NCBI RefSeq assembly: GCF_001899645.1
Contig: NZ_MKVV01000106.1
Coordinates: 1-32,900 of the forward strand
Source of the DNA: Pseudonocardia sp. 73-21
Lineage (GTDB): Bacteria > Actinomycetota > Actinomycetes > Mycobacteriales > Pseudonocardiaceae
Length of the DNA stretch: 32,900 nt
Reading direction: 5' to 3'
In this document: positions 15,608 to 23,530 of the stretch, in pieces
Position numbering within the stretch: position 1 is the stretch's first letter
Layout of the letters: each line of letters begins with the position of its first letter
Position numbers and translations under genes: made by a program
The notes under the pieces: model-generated
What the model was told of the DNA's origin: nothing
The model's input: the letters and a program-made list of their open reading frames with translations, nothing else
Databases searched by the model: none

Positions 15608-18600
15608 AGCTGCTGGTGGCCAACCGCGGGGAGATCGCGGTGCGCATCCTCGACACCGCCGCGGTGCTGGGGATCCCGACCGTCGCCGTGCATCCCGACG
15701 ACGACGACGCCTGCCTGCACGTCACGCGCGCCGACGAGGCCGTCCGGCTGCCCGGCACCGGCGCGGCGGCCTACCTCGACGTCGCCGAGGTCGTGGGGGC
15801 GGCGGTCAGGACCGGCTGCGACGCGCTGCACCCCGGCTACGGGTTCCTCTCGGAGAACCCGGCGCTCGCCGAGGCCTGCGCCGAGCACAGCATCACGTTC
15901 GTCGGCCCGTCGGCGGACGCGCTCCGGCTGTTCGGGGACAAGTCCGCGGCCCGCGCGCGGGCCGCGGAGGTGAACATCCCCGTGCTGCACGGCACCGACG
16001 GCCCCACGGACCCGGCCACCGCGCGCGCGTTCATGGCGGAACACGGCCCGGTCATGGTGAAGGCCCTCGCCGGTGGGGGTGGGCGCGGCATGCGCCCGGT
16101 GACCAGCCCCGACGCGCTCGACGACGCGCTGCGCGCCTGCACGTCCGAGGCGCTGGCCGCGTTCGGCGACGGCGCGGTGTACGTGGAGCGGTACCTGCCC
16201 GGGGCCCGGCACGTCGAGGTGCAGGTCGTCGGCGACGGCGAGCGCACGGTGGCGCTGGGCGACCGCGACTGCAGCGCGCAGCGACGCCGCCAGAAGCTCG
16301 TGGAGATCGCCCCGGCGCCCGACCTCCCCGACCGCGCCCGCCTGCACGACATGGCCGTGCGGCTGGTCGGGGCGTACTCGGGGCTCGCCACCGTCGAGTT
16401 CCTGGTGGCCGGTGCCGACGTCGCGTTCCTGGAGGTCAACCCGCGGATCCAGGTGGAGCACACCGTCACCGAGGAGGTCACGGGCCTGGACCTGGTGGAG
16501 ATCGCCCTGCGCGTCGCGGGCGGCGGACCGCTCGGGATCGACGGGCCGCCCGTGAGCACCGGAACGGCCGTGCAGGTGCGGGTCAACACCGAGACCGTCG
16601 ACGCCGACGGCACGGTCGTGCCCCAGGCCGGCACGCTCACCCGCTTCGCCCCGCCGACGGGCCGGGGCGTCCGCGTCGACACCCACGGCTACGCCGGCTA
16701 CGCGATCAGCCCGCGCTACGACCCGTTGCTGGCCAAGGTGATCACGACGGGCCCCGACCTCGCGACGGCGGCGAGACGGGCCGGCCGGGCCCTGACCGAC
16801 CTCGTGGTCGAGGGCGTCGCGACCAACACCGGCCTCCTGCAAGCGCTGCTGGCGCGACCGGAGCTGGGCGGACTGGACACCGGCTTCGTCGACGCGCACC
16901 TCGCCGAGTTGGGAGGGCCCCCGCCACGTCGGGAAAGCCACGTTCAGGTCACCCGGCGACAGCACAGTGGCTTTGCTGGCACAGCCGGGGGCGCCCCCGA
17001 ACCCGCCGCCGGGGAAGCCGTGGCCGTACCCAGCCCGCAGCACGCCGTCGTCGTCGCCGTCCCCGTCGCGGTGGGCGACATCGTCGCCGCGGGCACCGAG
17101 CTGGTCGTCGTCGAGGCCATGAAGATGCAGCACGCCGTGCGCAGCGGGCACGCCGGGGTCGTCGCGGCGCTGCCCGTCGCCGTCGGGGAGTCGGTGGCGC
17201 CCGGCACTCCCCTGGTGTGGCTGCGCGACTCCGCGGCGGCGCGGGAGCTGGCGCCCGAGGACACGGCCCCCGATCCCGACCACATCCGGGCCGATCTCGC
17301 CGAGACCGTCGAGCGCCACCGCGTCGGCCTCGACGAGGCCCGCCCCGAGGTGGTGGAGCGCGCCCACGCCAGGGGCCGCCGCACCATCCGCGAGAACCTC
17401 GCCGACCTGCTCGACCCCGGCAGCCTGGTGGAGTACGGCGCGTTGACGATCGCCGCGCAGCGCAGCCGGCGCAGCGTCGAGGACCTCATCGCCCGCACCC
17501 CCGCGGACGGGCTCGTCACCGGCACCGGCACCGTCGGGGGGCAGCCGGTGGCGGTGCTGGCCTACGACTACTCGGTGCTGGCGGGCACGCAGGGCATCCA
17601 CAACCACCGGAAGACCGACCGGCTCTACACGCTCGCCCTCCGCGAGAAGCTGCCCCTCGTCGTGTTCGCCGAGGGCGGCGGCGGGCGCCCCGGCGACACC
17701 GACACCTCGGCCGTCGCCCAGCTCGACGTGCCGTCGTTCCGGCTCGCCGCGCAGCTGGGCGGCACCGTCCCGACGATCGCCGTGGTCTCGGGCTTCTGCT
17801 TCGCGGGCAACGCCGCGCTCGCGGGCGCCTGCGACACGATCATCGCGACCGAGGGCAGCAGCCTGGGCATGGGCGGCCCGGCCATGATCGAGGGCGGCGG
17901 GCTCGGCGTGGTCGCACCCGGTGACGTCGGCCCGATGGACGTGCAGTGGGCCAACGGCGTGGTCGACGTCCTGGTGGCCGACGACGCCGCCGCGGTCGAC
18001 GCGACGCGGCGCCACCTCGCGTTCTTCGCCGGGGCGACCGGCACCCGCGAGCACGCCGACCAGCGCCTCCTGCGCCATCTCGTGCCGGAGGACCGGCTGC
18101 GCTCCTACGCCGTGCGGCCGGTGATCGAGACGCTCGTCGACACCGGCTCGGTGCTGGAGCTGCGCGCCGGGTTCGGCGCCGGGATCGTCACGGCGCTGGC
18201 CCGGCTCGACGGGCGACCCGTCGCGGTCCTCGCCAACAACCCGGAGCACCTGGGCGGGGCGATCGACGGTGACGCCGCCGACAAGGCCACCCGCTTCCTG
18301 CAGCTCTGCGAGTCCTGGGGGCTCCCGGTCGTCTCGCTGTGCGACACACCGGGGTTCATGGTCGGGCCCGACGCCGAGCGCACCGCCACCGTCCGCCGGT
18401 TCGGCGCGATGTTCCTCGCGGGCGCCCGGCTGACGGTGCCGCTGGTCACCGTCGTGCTGCGCAAGGGCTACGGGCTGGGCGCCATGGCGATGGCCGGCGG
18501 CGACCTCAAGGCCCCGGCGCTCACGGTCGCCTGGCCGTCGGGCGAGTTCGGCGGCATGGGCCTGGAGGGGGCCGTCCGGCTGGGCTACCGCAAGGAGCTC

Positions 18601-18852
18601 GACGCGATCGCGGACCCGGACGCGCGGCGTGCCCGCTACGACGAGCTCATCGCGAGCTACTACGAGCGGGGCAAGGCCCTCAGCGTCGCGTCGGTGTTCG
18701 AGGTCGACGACGTGATCGACCCGGCCGACACCCGCTCGGTGCTCCGGCGGGTGCTGGGCCGGCGGGACGGCCGGCCGACGGTCCCACCGGTGAGGAACTC
18801 GCGCGGCGTGGACGGGGAGAGGACGGCCGCGTGGGACCGTTCACCCGATTGA
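15604..18852 (+). CDS. Single-chain acyl-CoA carboxylase (BC-BCCP-CT fusion)
   Basis: A 1082-residue enzyme holding all activities of a biotin-dependent carboxylase. Biotin carboxylase (1 to about 440): LVANRGEIAVRIL, the ATP-grasp loop KALAGGGGRGM and EVNPRIQVEHTVTEEVTG. Biotin carrier domain (about 475-545): EAMKM with the biotinylated lysine K507. Carboxyltransferase (about 565-1060): GRRTIRENLADLLDPGS, SGFCFAGNAALAG, and C-terminal RKGYGLGAMAMAGG with WPSGEFGGMGLEG. The architecture matches the single-chain long-chain acyl-CoA carboxylases known from mycobacteria rather than two-subunit AccA/AccD complexes. The GTG at 15604 overlaps the ligase stop. An odd basic linker at 16917-17010 between BC and BCCP contains an inverted repeat. 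The substrate is probably a medium or long acyl-CoA (inference). Confidence 0.93.
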   Translation: MKLLVANRGEIAVRILDTAAVLGIPTVAVHPDDDDACLHVTRADEAVRLPGTGAAAYLDVAEVVGAAVRTGCDALHPGYGFLSENPALAEACAEHSITFVGPSADALRLFGDKSAARARAAEVNIPVLHGTDGPTDPATARAFMAEHGPVMVKALAGGGGRGMRPVTSPDALDDALRACTSEALAAFGDGAVYVERYLPGARHVEVQVVGDGERTVALGDRDCSAQRRRQKLVEIAPAPDLPDRARLHDMAVRLVGAYSGLATVEFLVAGADVAFLEVNPRIQVEHTVTEEVTGLDLVEIALRVAGGGPLGIDGPPVSTGTAVQVRVNTETVDADGTVVPQAGTLTRFAPPTGRGVRVDTHGYAGYAISPRYDPLLAKVITTGPDLATAARRAGRALTDLVVEGVATNTGLLQALLARPELGGLDTGFVDAHLAELGGPPPRRESHVQVTRRQHSGFAGTAGGAPEPAAGEAVAVPSPQHAVVVAVPVAVGDIVAAGTELVVVEAMKMQHAVRSGHAGVVAALPVAVGESVAPGTPLVWLRDSAAARELAPEDTAPDPDHIRADLAETVERHRVGLDEARPEVVERAHARGRRTIRENLADLLDPGSLVEYGALTIAAQRSRRSVEDLIARTPADGLVTGTGTVGGQPVAVLAYDYSVLAGTQGIHNHRKTDRLYTLALREKLPLVVFAEGGGGRPGDTDTSAVAQLDVPSFRLAAQLGGTVPTIAVVSGFCFAGNAALAGACDTIIATEGSSLGMGGPAMIEGGGLGVVAPGDVGPMDVQWANGVVDVLVADDAAAVDATRRHLAFFAGATGTREHADQRLLRHLVPEDRLRSYAVRPVIETLVDTGSVLELRAGFGAGIVTALARLDGRPVAVLANNPEHLGGAIDGDAADKATRFLQLCESWGLPVVSLCDTPGFMVGPDAERTATVRRFGAMFLAGARLTVPLVTVVLRKGYGLGAMAMAGGDLKAPALTVAWPSGEFGGMGLEGAVRLGYRKELDAIADPDARRARYDELIASYYERGKALSVASVFEVDDVIDPADTRSVLRRVLGRRDGRPTVPPVRNSRGVDGERTAAWDRSPD
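16934..16975. repeat. Inverted repeat in the carboxylase interdomain linker
   Basis: AAAGCCAC (16934-16941) and GTGGCTTT (16968-16975) form a perfect 8-bp inverted repeat around 26 bases, inside the linker joining BC and BCCP. The segment encodes basic, Gln/His-rich sequence unlike its surroundings. On the minus strand it reads KATVLSPGDLNVAF, which I recall as recurring in spurious ORFs of Pseudonocardia-type genomes. An in-frame copy of a dispersed repeat is likely but unproven. Confidence 0.5.
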
Positions 18853-19023
18853 CGCGGTGGCCGACGCCCCGGATCCTCCGGTGCGGTCCGCGGGAACCCG
18901 TTCGTGAGCACCGAGGACCTCGACGCGACGCCCGAGAGGCTCGCCCGCGCCGTCGGGTGACGACCCGGCTGGCATCCGCCGACGGGGCGAGACGGGCCCC
19001 GCGGCACCGGTAGGATCCCTGGG
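18853..19023. other. Intergenic region before the SARP gene
   Basis: It contains a small CCGGA-TCC-TCCGG hairpin (18869-18881) 16 bases after the carboxylase stop, possibly a weak terminator. An 18-codon frame (18904-18960, GTG to TGA, MSTEDLDATPERLARAVG) has no recognisable homology or ribosome-binding site. Confidence 0.35.
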
Positions 19024-22000
19024 GTGACAGCAGCGCTGAGGCTGTGTCTGCTCGGCCCGCTCACCGTGGAGGGCGCGCTGCGGGCGCCGCTGCCGCAGGG
19101 GAAGGCCCGGCGGGTGCTCGTGGTGCTCGCCGAGCGCCGCGGTGAGTTCGTCACCGTGCACGCCCTCATCGACGCGCTGTGGGAGGGCGAGCCCCCCGAG
19201 CGCGCCGACCGCAACGTCGCCGCGCTGGTCAGCAGGTTGCGGCGGGCGCTGGGCCGCGACCTCATCGACGGTTCGCCGGTCGGGTACCGCCTCGACCCCG
19301 GGGTGGATGTCGACCTGCACGAGGCGATCGAGCTGGTCCAGACCGCCGAGTTCGAGCTGGCCCACGGACATCCGGCGCTCGCCTCCACCAGTGGCGAGCA
19401 GGCGGCCAAGCTCCTGGACGCCGACATCGCACTGGCCGACGAGCGGGACGGCGAGTGGGTGCGGGCGCTGCGCGAACGCGTGCGGATCCTGCTCCGCCGC
19501 GCCCGGATCGTGTGGAGCGCCGCCGCGCTGGAGCTGGGTGCGAACGACACGGCCGTGCAGGTCGGGTCCGCCGCCCTGCAGCACGACCCCTTCGACGAGG
19601 ACGCCTGCCGCACGGTGATGCTCGCCCACCACCGGGCCGGACGCCCCGGCGCCGCGCTGCTGGCCTACCGTGCGCTGCACGAGACGCTCGTCGAACACCT
19701 GGGCATCGATCCCTCGCCCGCCACGCAGGCCCTGCACCTCGCGGTGCTCCGCTCCGAGCAGACGGACGGGCCCGGCCCGGCCGCGCCGGCCGGGCATCCG
19801 ATCGGGCGGGTGGTGGGCCGCGACGCCGAGCTCGCCCGGCTGCGGCAGGTGTGGGCAGGCGCCGCAGCGGGCACGCCGGCGCTGACGGTGGTCACAGGCG
19901 AGGCGGGCATCGGCAAGAGCGCGCTGGTCGAGGCGTTCGTCGACGAGCCGCGGCGGACCGGTGCCATGGTCGTGCGGGTGACGTGCTTCGAGGCCGAGCG
20001 GTCGCTCTACCTGCAGCCGCTCGTCGAGGCCGTGCGCTCCGTCGTGCAACGGACCGCCGCCCCGGAGGTGCGCGAGCTCACCGCGGCGCGGCTCGGCACC
20101 CTCACCGAGCTGCTCCCCGAGCTGGCCGACGTGGTCGGCCCGGTCGCCTACGAGCGCGCCGGCCCGGAGGTGGAGCACCGCCGCAGCCTCGACGCCGTGG
20201 CCGAGTTCGTGGCGCGGGCCGGCGCCCAGCGGCCGCTGCTGCTGGTCGTGGAGGACATGCAGCATGCCGGGCAGTCCACCGTGGAGGCCCTGCACGTCAT
20301 CACCGGGCACTGGGCGGGCAGCCGGTGCATGGTCGTGCTCACCGAACGCACGTCCGAGGACGACGCCGTCACCGCCCCGCTGCGCGACGCCGGGTCGCTG
20401 ATCGAGCTCGGTCCGCTCTCGCCCGCCGACGTGGCGACGCTCGTCGAACGCTCCGGGCTGGCGTACGACCCGCAGCGGATCTGGTCGTGGACGGGTGGCT
20501 CGCCGCTGTTCCTCACCGAGGTGCTCGGCCATCCCGTCCGCGGCTCCGACCCGGCCACTCCGGCCATCCCGCACTCCCTGCACGACGCCGTCGCCGCGCG
20601 CATCTCCCACGCGGGGCAGGCGGTGACCCGGTTGCTCTCCCAGGGGGCCGTGCTCGGCACCACGTTCTCGCTCGACGACGTGGCGGTGCTGAGCGGCGTC
20701 GACGTCGAGGACGGCGCCGCCCAGGCGGAACGGGCGATCCGGGCCGGGCTGCTGCTGGCGCAGGGCGACAGCTTCCGGTTCGCCAACGACATCGTGCGCC
20801 AGGTCGCCTACGAGTCCGTCGCGGAGCCCGTCCGGGTCAGCAGGCACCGGCGAGCCGCCCGGCTCTTCGAGGACCGCCCGGAGGCCGCGGCCCAGCACCT
20901 CGCGGCGGCCGGGGACCCGCGGGGGGCCGCCACCGCCTGGCTCGCCGCGGCCGACGCCGCGCACCTCTCGTTCGCCCACACCGACGCGGAGCGCCTGCTC
21001 GACCTCGCGCTGGAACAGGCCGTCCTGGGCGGCGACGGCCCGCAGACCGTCTCGGCTTACCTCCGCCGCGGCCAGGTGCGGTGCGACCTCGGCCGGCACG
21101 CGTGCGCCCGTGAGGACCACGAGCGCGCGCTCGCCCTGGCGCGCGAGCTCGGTGACCTGACGCTGGAGGCGAGCGCGCTCGAACAGCTCGGCTGGACGGC
21201 GTTGTACGCACGCGACGCGCTCGTCGCGGTGGACCTCGCCGAACAGGCCACCCACCTGGCCGAGTCCGCGGCCGCCGCCCCGGGGGCCCTGCCCAGCGCC
21301 ACCCTGCTGCTCGGGCGGGTCCGGCACTGGGACGGCGACTACGCGGGTGCCGAGGCGGCCTACGACCGGGTACTGGCGGCCGGTCCGGCCGACACCACCA
21401 CCGCGCTCGCGCTGGCCTACCGCGGCGCCCTGCTGCAGCACCAGGACCGCTTCGCGGAGGCCCAGAGCGTGCTGGCCCGGGCCACCGTGCTCTGCCGCCG
21501 CACCGGCGAGTTCCGGCCCCTGCTGCAGACCCTGTTCTTCACCGCACTCGCGCGCGGGGACACCGGTGACTTCGCCGGGGCGCTGCGCTCGCTCGACAAC
21601 GCCCGCCGGCTCGTGGACGCCGAGAACCTCGGCTTCTACCGCGCCGGCATCGAGACCACCACGTCGTGGATGTGGCAGGAGCTGGGGCAGGTCGGGCGCG
21701 CGCGCGAGCACGCCGTCCGGGCCGTGGAGCTGGCCCATCGCGGCGGCGGCGCGCTGGAGCTGGAGCAGGAGCTCCACGCCCTGCTCGCGGTGGCCGACTG
21801 CGATCTCATGCTCGGGCGCCCCGACGACGCGGCCGTCGCCGTCGAGACGGCCGGCCCCATGCTGGAGCGGTCGCTGCCGTTCCGGCCGCGAGCGGCCATG
21901 CGGTTCCTGGAGATGCGCGCCCGCTGGGACGCCTCCCACGCCGAGCGCCTGCTGGTCGAGGCGCGGCGGTACTCCTCACCCAAGTACGAGGCGCTCGCGA

Positions 22001-22197
22001 TGGCCCATCTCGGCCGGCCGCAGGAGGCGGCCAGGCTGGCGACGACGACGCGGTCGGACCTGCTCGTCGCCCAGCTCGGGGAGCCCGCGCAGCGCAGCGC
22101 GGCGCGGGACCGGATCGCGGGCGCGCTGCCGTCCGAGCTGCGCCCGGCGTTCACCGCGTCGGGTCGCCTGAGCATCCCCGTCCCCCGGACGCGGTGA
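19024..22197 (+). CDS. Large SARP-family regulator (winged helix-BTAD-AAA-TPR)
   Basis: A 1057-residue transcriptional regulator. Residues about 5-90 form an OmpR-type winged helix (LCLLGPLTVEGA, ALIDALWEGEPPERADRNVAALVSRLRRAL). Residues about 96-245 form the BTAD domain (DVDLHEAIELV, HDPFDEDACRTVMLAHHRAGRPGAALLAYRALHETLVEHLGIDPSP). An AAA_16 ATPase follows, with Walker A GEAGIGKS at 292-299 and a Walker B-like LLLVVEDMQH. The C-terminal half (about 600-1050) is helical and TPR-like. Such AfsR-type proteins activate secondary-metabolite or catabolic genes in actinomycetes, with ATP and partner binding as inputs. GTG start at 19024. Its targets are unknown; the flanking acyl-CoA and coenzyme M operons are candidates by position only. 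Confidence 0.9.
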   Translation: MTAALRLCLLGPLTVEGALRAPLPQGKARRVLVVLAERRGEFVTVHALIDALWEGEPPERADRNVAALVSRLRRALGRDLIDGSPVGYRLDPGVDVDLHEAIELVQTAEFELAHGHPALASTSGEQAAKLLDADIALADERDGEWVRALRERVRILLRRARIVWSAAALELGANDTAVQVGSAALQHDPFDEDACRTVMLAHHRAGRPGAALLAYRALHETLVEHLGIDPSPATQALHLAVLRSEQTDGPGPAAPAGHPIGRVVGRDAELARLRQVWAGAAAGTPALTVVTGEAGIGKSALVEAFVDEPRRTGAMVVRVTCFEAERSLYLQPLVEAVRSVVQRTAAPEVRELTAARLGTLTELLPELADVVGPVAYERAGPEVEHRRSLDAVAEFVARAGAQRPLLLVVEDMQHAGQSTVEALHVITGHWAGSRCMVVLTERTSEDDAVTAPLRDAGSLIELGPLSPADVATLVERSGLAYDPQRIWSWTGGSPLFLTEVLGHPVRGSDPATPAIPHSLHDAVAARISHAGQAVTRLLSQGAVLGTTFSLDDVAVLSGVDVEDGAAQAERAIRAGLLLAQGDSFRFANDIVRQVAYESVAEPVRVSRHRRAARLFEDRPEAAAQHLAAAGDPRGAATAWLAAADAAHLSFAHTDAERLLDLALEQAVLGGDGPQTVSAYLRRGQVRCDLGRHACAREDHERALALARELGDLTLEASALEQLGWTALYARDALVAVDLAEQATHLAESAAAAPGALPSATLLLGRVRHWDGDYAGAEAAYDRVLAAGPADTTTALALAYRGALLQHQDRFAEAQSVLARATVLCRRTGEFRPLLQTLFFTALARGDTGDFAGALRSLDNARRLVDAENLGFYRAGIETTTSWMWQELGQVGRAREHAVRAVELAHRGGGALELEQELHALLAVADCDLMLGRPDDAAVAVETAGPMLERSLPFRPRAAMRFLEMRARWDASHAERLLVEARRYSSPKYEALAMAHLGRPQEAARLATTTRSDLLVAQLGEPAQRSAARDRIAGALPSELRPAFTASGRLSIPVPRTR

Positions 22198-22206
22198 GGC
22201 GCCCGG

Positions 22207-22240
22207 ATCGGGGACCTGCTCAGACCGGGGACCTGCTCAG
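22207..22240. repeat. Tandem GGGGACCTGCTCAG repeat
   Basis: GGGGACCTGCTCAG occurs twice in close succession at about 22209-22240, between the SARP stop and the convergent hypothetical gene, just touching the latter's 3' end. The function is unknown. Confidence 0.6.
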
Positions 22241-22848
22241 CCCTCCACGTCCCCACGGACGCGGTGGAACTCCGCCAGCCACGCCGCGCGGTCGGTGAAC
22301 GACCGGCCCGACGGGGTCGTACCGCCCGACGGGATCACGTCGACGCGGAACGGCTCGGACGACCACGCGTCCACGGTGGCCCTCAGCTCGGTGCCGGACG
22401 GCAGGTGCAGGTGGGTGCAGCCGGCCGGGCCGCCCGCCTCGCCGCCGGTGAGGTCCTCGATCCGCTCGGGGCCCTGCAGCACCGCCCAGTGCGACCCGGA
22501 CTCCCGGGCCCGGGCCACGGCGGCGGCGCGGTCCCGGCGCACCTGGCCGGCGATCAGGTCACGTTCCCGCATCCCGCAGGCCACGGCCACCAGCAGCTCA
22601 CCGGGCGCCCCGCCGGGTACCCGGATCCGGAGCTCGTCCAGCAGGTGCTCCGGCGCGTTCATCGCCGCGACCAGGTCGTCGAGACCCGCCCCGCGCCGCC
22701 CGAGCTCGGCCGCGACCGCGCCGATCACCTCCACCGCCCCGGCGTAGGCGGACGGGTCGGTGATCAGGGCGGGGAACAGCGACTCGCCCGCCGACCGCCA
22801 TCGTCTCCTGGCCCCGGCCACCTCCGGCGACGCCACGGGTGTGTCCAT
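22237..22848 (-). CDS. Hypothetical protein, 203 residues
   Basis: I do not recognise this family. The N-terminal half is helical and Ala/Arg-rich (SAYAGAVEVIGAVAAELGRRGAGLDDLVAAMNA, ending in RDLIAGQVRRDRAAAVARARES). The C-terminal half looks like a beta-rich ligand fold (HWAVLQGPERIEDL, CTHLHLPSGTELRATVDAWSSEPFRVDVIP), ending WLAEFHRVRGDVEG. There is no signal peptide or membrane segment. The ATG at 22848 is chosen because GAGGGAGG lies 7 bases upstream; an in-frame ATG at 22869 is the alternative. It is divergent from the XRE-cupin gene with a 69-bp spacer and may be its target. Two GGGGACCTGCTCAG repeats lie just past its 3' end. Confidence 0.75.
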   Translation of the reverse strand: MDTPVASPEVAGARRRWRSAGESLFPALITDPSAYAGAVEVIGAVAAELGRRGAGLDDLVAAMNAPEHLLDELRIRVPGGAPGELLVAVACGMRERDLIAGQVRRDRAAAVARARESGSHWAVLQGPERIEDLTGGEAGGPAGCTHLHLPSGTELRATVDAWSSEPFRVDVIPSGGTTPSGRSFTDRAAWLAEFHRVRGDVEG

Positions 22849-22917
22849 GCCGGTACCTCCCTCGTCCATACTCAGTCGACCTGTCCGATCCGTACCGCGG
22901 CCCGCCGAGGAGAAGCG

Positions 22918-23505
22918 ATGCCCAGCTCCGTCCGGCCGGAGCCGGTTCCCGATCCGGGCACCGCCGGCGCCTGGGAGGGCGTCGTGGAGTCCATCGGCCC
23001 GAAGGTGCACGCCCTGCGGCGCGAGCGCGGCATGACGCTGCAGCAGCTCGCCCACCTCGCCGACGTGTCCACGGCGGCCGTGCACAAGGTGGAGCGCGGT
23101 GACATGGTCCCCACCATCACCACGCTGCTCAAGATCGCCGGAGCGCTCGACGCGCCCATCCGCCACTTCGTCGAGGACGCCGAACCGGGGCCGGGTGCGG
23201 TCCACACCCGTTTCGCCGGAGCGACCGCGGGCGGGCCCGTGCCCGTCACCGGCAGCGGCGACGCGTTCCGGACGAGCGGCACCGCCACCCGGGTGGCCCC
23301 CGGTGACGAGCGGGCCGGGCTGCGACGGCCGGGCGAGACGCTGCTCGTGGTCCTGTCCGGCCGGATCGACGTGGAGATCGGCGGCGAGCCGTACGCCGTC
23401 ACCGCGGGCGAGGCGCTGCACTTCCGCACCGACCTCGACCACAGCAGCGCCAACCGCGGCGACGAGCCCGCCGAGGTGGTGTGGGTGACCGTCACCGACG
23501 ACTGA
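22918..23505 (+). CDS. XRE-family regulator with C-terminal cupin
   Basis: A 195-residue regulator. The helix-turn-helix of the Cro/C1 class spans about 25-80 (GPKVHALRRERGMTLQQLAHLADVSTAAVHKVERGDMVPTI... reading through TLLKIAGAL). A cupin beta-barrel spans about 110-193 (ETLLVVLSGRIDVEIGGEPYAVTAGEALHFRTDLDHSSANRGDEPAEVVWV). In this family the cupin binds a small metabolite and controls DNA binding. The histidines at the ends of the cupin motifs (HFRTDLDHS) could bind a metal. ATG at 22918, with GAGGAG closely upstream. It is divergent from a hypothetical gene and convergent with the last gene of the coenzyme M-type operon, so it could regulate that operon; this is positional inference only. 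Confidence 0.9.
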   Translation: MPSSVRPEPVPDPGTAGAWEGVVESIGPKVHALRRERGMTLQQLAHLADVSTAAVHKVERGDMVPTITTLLKIAGALDAPIRHFVEDAEPGPGAVHTRFAGATAGGPVPVTGSGDAFRTSGTATRVAPGDERAGLRRPGETLLVVLSGRIDVEIGGEPYAVTAGEALHFRTDLDHSSANRGDEPAEVVWVTVTDD

Positions 23506-23506
23506 C

Positions 23507-23522
23507 CGGTCGACGACGACCG
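23507..23522. terminator. Hairpin between converging XRE-cupin and lyase genes
   Basis: CGGTCG (23507-23512) and CGACCG (23517-23522) form a 6-bp stem with an ACGA loop, within the 25-bp gap between two converging stop codons. A bidirectional terminator is likely; no U tract is present. Confidence 0.45.
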
Positions 23523-23530
23523 TCGGGGGC

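Noticed and set aside
15475..18249. 924-codon minus-strand frame opposite the carboxylase
   Set aside because: A shadow of the carboxylase with low-complexity composition and no domain motifs; only the short stretch at about 16930-16980 is of interest, as a possible repeat.
18904..18960. 18-codon ORF (MSTEDLDATPERLARAVG)
   Set aside because: No ribosome-binding site, no regulatory codon run and no recognised homology; mentioned only within the intergenic entry.
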